Shown piece by piece: positions 60,860-64,000 of a stretch of DNA of 64,000 nt. The notes below the pieces were generated by a model. The model saw only the letters and a program-made list of their open reading frames with translations, did no database searches and was not told the origin of the DNA. The stretch spans positions 1,674,001 through 1,738,000 of the forward strand of contig NZ_PGFI01000011.1 of the NCBI RefSeq assembly GCF_002797755.1. The letters run 5' to 3'. Both the position numbers and the translations under genes were made by a program. This DNA is from Brevirhabdus pacifica (lineage in GTDB: Bacteria; Pseudomonadota; Alphaproteobacteria; Rhodobacterales; Rhodobacteraceae). Position 1 is the first letter of the stretch. Each line of letters starts with the position of its first letter.

Positions 60860-61405
60860 TTACTCGGTGACCTTGACCGAGACCATGCGGTCCGGCTCGC
60901 CGGTGATGGCACCGGTGTCGCGGGCGCCGCGCTTGATGGCGTCGACCACGTCCATACCCTCGGTCACCTTGCCGACGACCGTGTACTGGCCGTTCAGGAA
61001 GGGGCCGGGCTGGAACATAATGAAGAACTGGCTGTTGGCCGAGTCGGGGTTGGCCGCACGGGCCATGCCAACGACGCCGCGGTCATAGTTGATGTCCGAG
61101 AACTCGGCCTTCAGGTCCGGCAGGTCCGAACCGCCGGTGCCGGCGCGGCCGGGCTCTGCATCGGGGCCGCCGAACTCGACATCACCGGTCTGGGCCATGA
61201 ACCCCTCGATCACCCGGTGGAAGGCCACGCCGTCATAGGCGCCGTCCTCGGCCAGCTTGGTGATCTGGGCCACGTGGGCGGGGGCCACGTCCTCCAGCAG
61301 GTCGATCTTGATGGTGCCGTTGGCCTCGCCCGCGACCTCGATCTCGAGGCCGGTGGCAAAGGCAGGTGCCGCGCTCAGCAGCAGGATCGCGAGGGCGCTA
61401 CGCAT
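60860..61405 (-). CDS. Periplasmic peptidyl-prolyl cis-trans isomerase (cyclophilin)
   Basis: 181 residues. A signal peptide (about 1-17, ending PAFAT) precedes a cyclophilin domain with FHRVIEGFMAQTGD, ANPDSANSQFFIMF and NGQYTVVGKV. It should fold exported proteins by proline isomerisation. The start overlaps the stop of the cytoplasmic cyclophilin by 8 bases, so it is translated from the same message. Confidence 0.93.
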   Translation of the reverse strand: MRSALAILLLSAAPAFATGLEIEVAGEANGTIKIDLLEDVAPAHVAQITKLAEDGAYDGVAFHRVIEGFMAQTGDVEFGGPDAEPGRAGTGGSDLPDLKAEFSDINYDRGVVGMARAANPDSANSQFFIMFQPGPFLNGQYTVVGKVTEGMDVVDAIKRGARDTGAITGEPDRMVSVKVTE

Positions 61406-61904
61406 CTGCGGCCACCTTGACCGAGATCATGCGGTCCGGGCTTGCGGGCGGCTCGCCGCGGGCGATCTTGTCCACGTGCTCCATCCCCTCGATCACGCGA
61501 CCGTAGACGGTGTATTGACCGTTCAGGAAATGGTTGTCGCTGAAGTTGATGAAGAACTGGCTGTTGGCGCTGTCGGGGTTGGCCGAACGGGCCGCGCCCA
61601 GGGTGCCGCGATCATGGGGCAGCTTGGAGAATTCGGCGGGCAGGTTCGGCAGGTCCGAGCCGCCGGTGCCGGCCATGCGGATGTTGAAATCCTTCTCCAT
61701 GTTTCCGTTCTGGACATCACCGGTCTGGGCCATGAAGCCGTCGATGACACGGTGGAAGGCGACGTTGTCATAGGCGCCGGCGCGGGCCAGCTCCTTCATG
61801 CGCTCTGCGTGCTTGGGCGCGACATCGGCCAGCAGCTCGATGACGACGCGGCCGTCCTTGAGCTCGACGATGACGGTGTTCTCGGGATCCTTGATCTCGG
61901 CCAT
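61398..61904 (-). CDS. Cytoplasmic peptidyl-prolyl cis-trans isomerase (cyclophilin)
   Basis: 168 residues without signal peptide. The cyclophilin core has FHRVIDGFMAQTGD, ANPDSANSQFFINF and NGQYTVYGRV, including the active-site Arg/Phe/Met set. AAGGAG precedes the ATG by about 7 bases. With the following gene it forms a two-gene operon producing one cytoplasmic and one periplasmic isomerase. Confidence 0.93.
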   Translation of the reverse strand: MAEIKDPENTVIVELKDGRVVIELLADVAPKHAERMKELARAGAYDNVAFHRVIDGFMAQTGDVQNGNMEKDFNIRMAGTGGSDLPNLPAEFSKLPHDRGTLGAARSANPDSANSQFFINFSDNHFLNGQYTVYGRVIEGMEHVDKIARGEPPASPDRMISVKVAADA

Positions 61905-62157
61905 GGGGCTCTCCTTCTGAGGTTTGTGCAGAACCTATGTCGCCCGATGGGAAAGGGAAAGGGAGGAATGGAAGAAGCCCGTCGCACCGGCGGAGAGGGG
62001 CGTGGCGCTTGACCGCCGCGCCCGGATCGTATGTTAAAGGCGCGGCGCGGCGCCTCTGCGGCCCGCGCGCAAGGGATCAGGCCGGGGAGCGGCCGCCGCG
62101 ACGGCCCGGGACGGGCCGCGCCGGTGGTCCGGGGCCAAGCTGCGAGGGAAATTCATC

Positions 62158-63363
62158 ATGGGTTGGAAACGTCTCGAGGAGATGGATCTGCGCGGCAAGC
62201 GCGTGCTGACGCGGGTGGACATCAATGTCCCCGTCAGCGACGGGCGCGTCAGCGACGCCACCCGGATCGAGCGGATCGTGCCCACCGTCAATGCCATTCT
62301 CGAGGCTGGAGGCACGCCGATCCTGCTGGCCCATTTCGGCCGCCCCAAAGGCCGGCCCGACCCCGCCCTGTCGCTGGGCGTTGTCCTGCCGGCCCTCGAA
62401 CGCGCCCTGGGCCGCGGGGTCTTCTTCGTCGAGGCCCCGATCGGCGACGGCGCCAGGGAAGAGATCGCCTCTATCCGCGCCAAGGACGGTGCGGACGCGC
62501 CGGTTATCCTGCTGGAGAACGTGCGCTTCTATCCCGGCGAGACCGCCAACGAGGACGGGTTCTGCGATGCCCTGGCCGCCCTGGGCGACGTCTATTGCAA
62601 CGACGCTTTCTCTGCCGCCCATCGCGCCCACGCCTCGACCGAGGGGCTGGCCCGCCGCCTGCCCGCCTGCGCCGGCCGGCTGATGGAGGCCGAGCTTTCG
62701 GCGCTGGAGGCCGCCCTGGGCAAGCCCGCCCGCCCCGTCGCCGCCGTGGTCGGCGGCGCCAAGGTCTCGACCAAGCTTGACCTGCTGTCGAACCTGGTGA
62801 CACGGGTCGACCACCTGATCATCGGCGGCGGCATGGCCAACACGTTCCTGCATGCGCAAGGCGTCGCCATCGGCACGTCGCTGGCCGAGAAGGATCTTGC
62901 CGACACCGCCCGCCGCATCCTCGACGAGGCCGAGCGCGCCGGCTGCACCATCCACCTTCCCGTAGACCTGGTCGTTGCCCGCGAATTCCGCGCCGAGGCC
63001 CCGCACGAGATCGTCGCACGCGACGAGTGCCCGCCCGACGCGATGATCCTCGATGCCGGCCCCGAAAGCGTGCGCGCCATCGTTGAGCTTCTGGGCCGCT
63101 GCAAGACCCTCGTCTGGAACGGCCCGCTGGGCGCGTTCGAGATCCCGCCCTTCGACACCGCCACCAACGGCGCCGCGCGCGAGGCCGCGGTTCTGACAGC
63201 CGCCGGGCAACTCGTCTCGGTCGCCGGCGGCGGCGACACGGTGGCCGCCCTCAACCAGGCCGGGGCCGCCGATGGCTTCAGCTATGTCTCGACCGCGGGG
63301 GGCGCCTTCCTGGAATGGATGGAGGGCAAGACCCTGCCCGGCGTCGCCGCCCTGGGGGGCTGA
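62158..63363 (+). CDS. pgk: Phosphoglycerate kinase
   Basis: 401 residues. It opens with the N-domain motif [19 protein letters not shown] and [10 protein letters not shown], has [11 protein letters not shown] and [13 protein letters not shown], and the C-domain nucleotide loop [10 protein letters not shown] plus [13 protein letters not shown]. It interconverts 1,3-bisphosphoglycerate and 3-phosphoglycerate. The ATG has GAGGGAA upstream. It is followed by the aldolase gene 89 bases on; both serve glycolysis/gluconeogenesis. Confidence 0.97.
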   Translation: MGWKRLEEMDLRGKRVLTRVDINVPVSDGRVSDATRIERIVPTVNAILEAGGTPILLAHFGRPKGRPDPALSLGVVLPALERALGRGVFFVEAPIGDGAREEIASIRAKDGADAPVILLENVRFYPGETANEDGFCDALAALGDVYCNDAFSAAHRAHASTEGLARRLPACAGRLMEAELSALEAALGKPARPVAAVVGGAKVSTKLDLLSNLVTRVDHLIIGGGMANTFLHAQGVAIGTSLAEKDLADTARRILDEAERAGCTIHLPVDLVVAREFRAEAPHEIVARDECPPDAMILDAGPESVRAIVELLGRCKTLVWNGPLGAFEIPPFDTATNGAAREAAVLTAAGQLVSVAGGGDTVAALNQAGAADGFSYVSTAGGAFLEWMEGKTLPGVAALGG

Positions 63364-63452
63364 GCCCGGCGGGAAAAACCACCCCGCCCATTGCGTCCGG
63401 GCGGCAAGATTTCTATGCCACTATCAAACACCAGCAAATTTCGGGAAACGAC

Positions 63453-64000
63453 ATGAAAGCCACCAGGACAGTCCAGAAGATCCTTGCCAACTACGAGGGC
63501 GAGACCCCCGGCGTCAAAGGCAAGCTTTGCCAGATGCTGATGAACGGCAAGCTGGGCGGCACCGGCAAGATGATCATCCTGCCGGTCGACCAGGGCTTCG
63601 AACACGGGCCCGCCCGTTCCTTCGCCGCCAATCCCGCCGCCTATGATCCCCATTACCACTATCAGCTTGCGATCGACGCGGGCCTGAACGCCTATGCCGC
63701 CCCGCTGGGCATGCTGGAGGCCGGGGCCGACACCTTCGCCGGTCAGATCCCGACCATCCTCAAGGTCAACTCCTCCAACTCGCTGGTCCCCGGCGACGCG
63801 CCCAACGACCAGGCGATCACCGCGTCGGTGGACGACGCGCTGCGGCTGGGCTGTGCGGCCATAGGCTTCACCATCTACCCGGGTTCCTCGACCGCGCTCG
63901 ACATGTTCGAAGAGATTTCGGCCATGCGCGAAGAGGCTGCCGCCAAGGGCGTGGCCACGGTGATCTGGTCCTACCCGCGCGGCGAGTCGCTGGACAAGGA
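63453..64000 (+). CDS. Fructose-bisphosphate aldolase class I, DhnA type (partial)
   Basis: The first 182 codons are in the window; the gene runs off the right edge. The sequence ILPVDQGFEHGPARSF and the TIM-barrel pattern LGCAAIGFTIYPGSS identify the archaeal-type (DhnA/FbaB) class I aldolase, which uses a Schiff-base Lys located further on. It cleaves fructose-1,6-bisphosphate. GGGAAA precedes the ATG at 63453. It follows pgk on the same strand. Confidence 0.9.
   Translation, partial: MKATRTVQKILANYEGETPGVKGKLCQMLMNGKLGGTGKMIILPVDQGFEHGPARSFAANPAAYDPHYHYQLAIDAGLNAYAAPLGMLEAGADTFAGQIPTILKVNSSNSLVPGDAPNDQAITASVDDALRLGCAAIGFTIYPGSSTALDMFEEISAMREEAAAKGVATVIWSYPRGESLDK

Overview
The window is GC-rich, densely packed chromosomal DNA from an alphaproteobacterium, most likely Rhodobacterales (Rhodobacter/Roseobacter relatives). 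The reasons are a CckA-type hybrid kinase with a full CtrA box (TTAA-N7-TTAAC) in front of it, a GTTC-N7-GTTC SOS box in front of recA, a short alphaproteobacterial-type Fur without CxxC, a large transporter load (TTT, TRAP, ABC) and an AglEFGAK alpha-glucoside locus. No phage, IS element, CRISPR array, rRNA or tRNA was found. Most long open frames opposite or inside the genes below are high-GC shadows.

Layout. 1-2.8 kb: a partial metallo-beta-lactamase-fold hydrolase, a divergent EnvZ-like kinase and a DsbA/ScsC-like oxidoreductase. 3.0-14.0 kb: a bidirectional catabolic cluster built around an intergenic control region at 8566-8732. The left arm runs tctC-tctB-tctA, a ThDP-dependent lyase and a GST. 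The right arm runs lysR, a TSUP exporter, an enolase-superfamily enzyme, a GST, two tandem Lin0512-family proteins and iclR. I consider this the best candidate for an undescribed pathway. 14.2-25.7 kb: housekeeping genes (icd, DUF1330, alaS, recA, a small sulfotransferase, cckA, an RsmB/NOP RNA methyltransferase, guaB). 26.0-29.1 kb: a TRAP transporter. 29.3-34.4 kb: a TetR-controlled RND efflux operon. 34.5-44.4 kb: a DMT transporter, then the alpha-glucoside system (aglK, aglA, aglG, aglF, aglE on the minus strand; aglR and glk on the plus strand). 44.4-52.1 kb: DUF4198 and HupE/UreJ proteins (possible metal transport), nucleoside hydrolase, GNAT, SelO, a CPA1 antiporter and a YihY protein. 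52.2-64.0 kb: rhlE, fur, a DMT transporter, eno, anmK, tyrS, DUF3179, two cyclophilins, pgk and a partial class I aldolase.

How the genes fit together. The agl locus imports alpha-glucosides (AglEFGK), hydrolyses them (AglA) and phosphorylates the glucose (Glk). AglR has two visible operators, one before aglE and one before aglR. Eno, Pgk and the aldolase serve the lower glycolytic/gluconeogenic route. In all three binding-protein-dependent importers (TTT, TRAP, ABC) a GC-rich stem-loop directly follows the binding-protein gene, which suggests a shared way of keeping binding protein in excess over the membrane subunits. The substrate of the 3-14 kb cluster cannot be read from the sequence.
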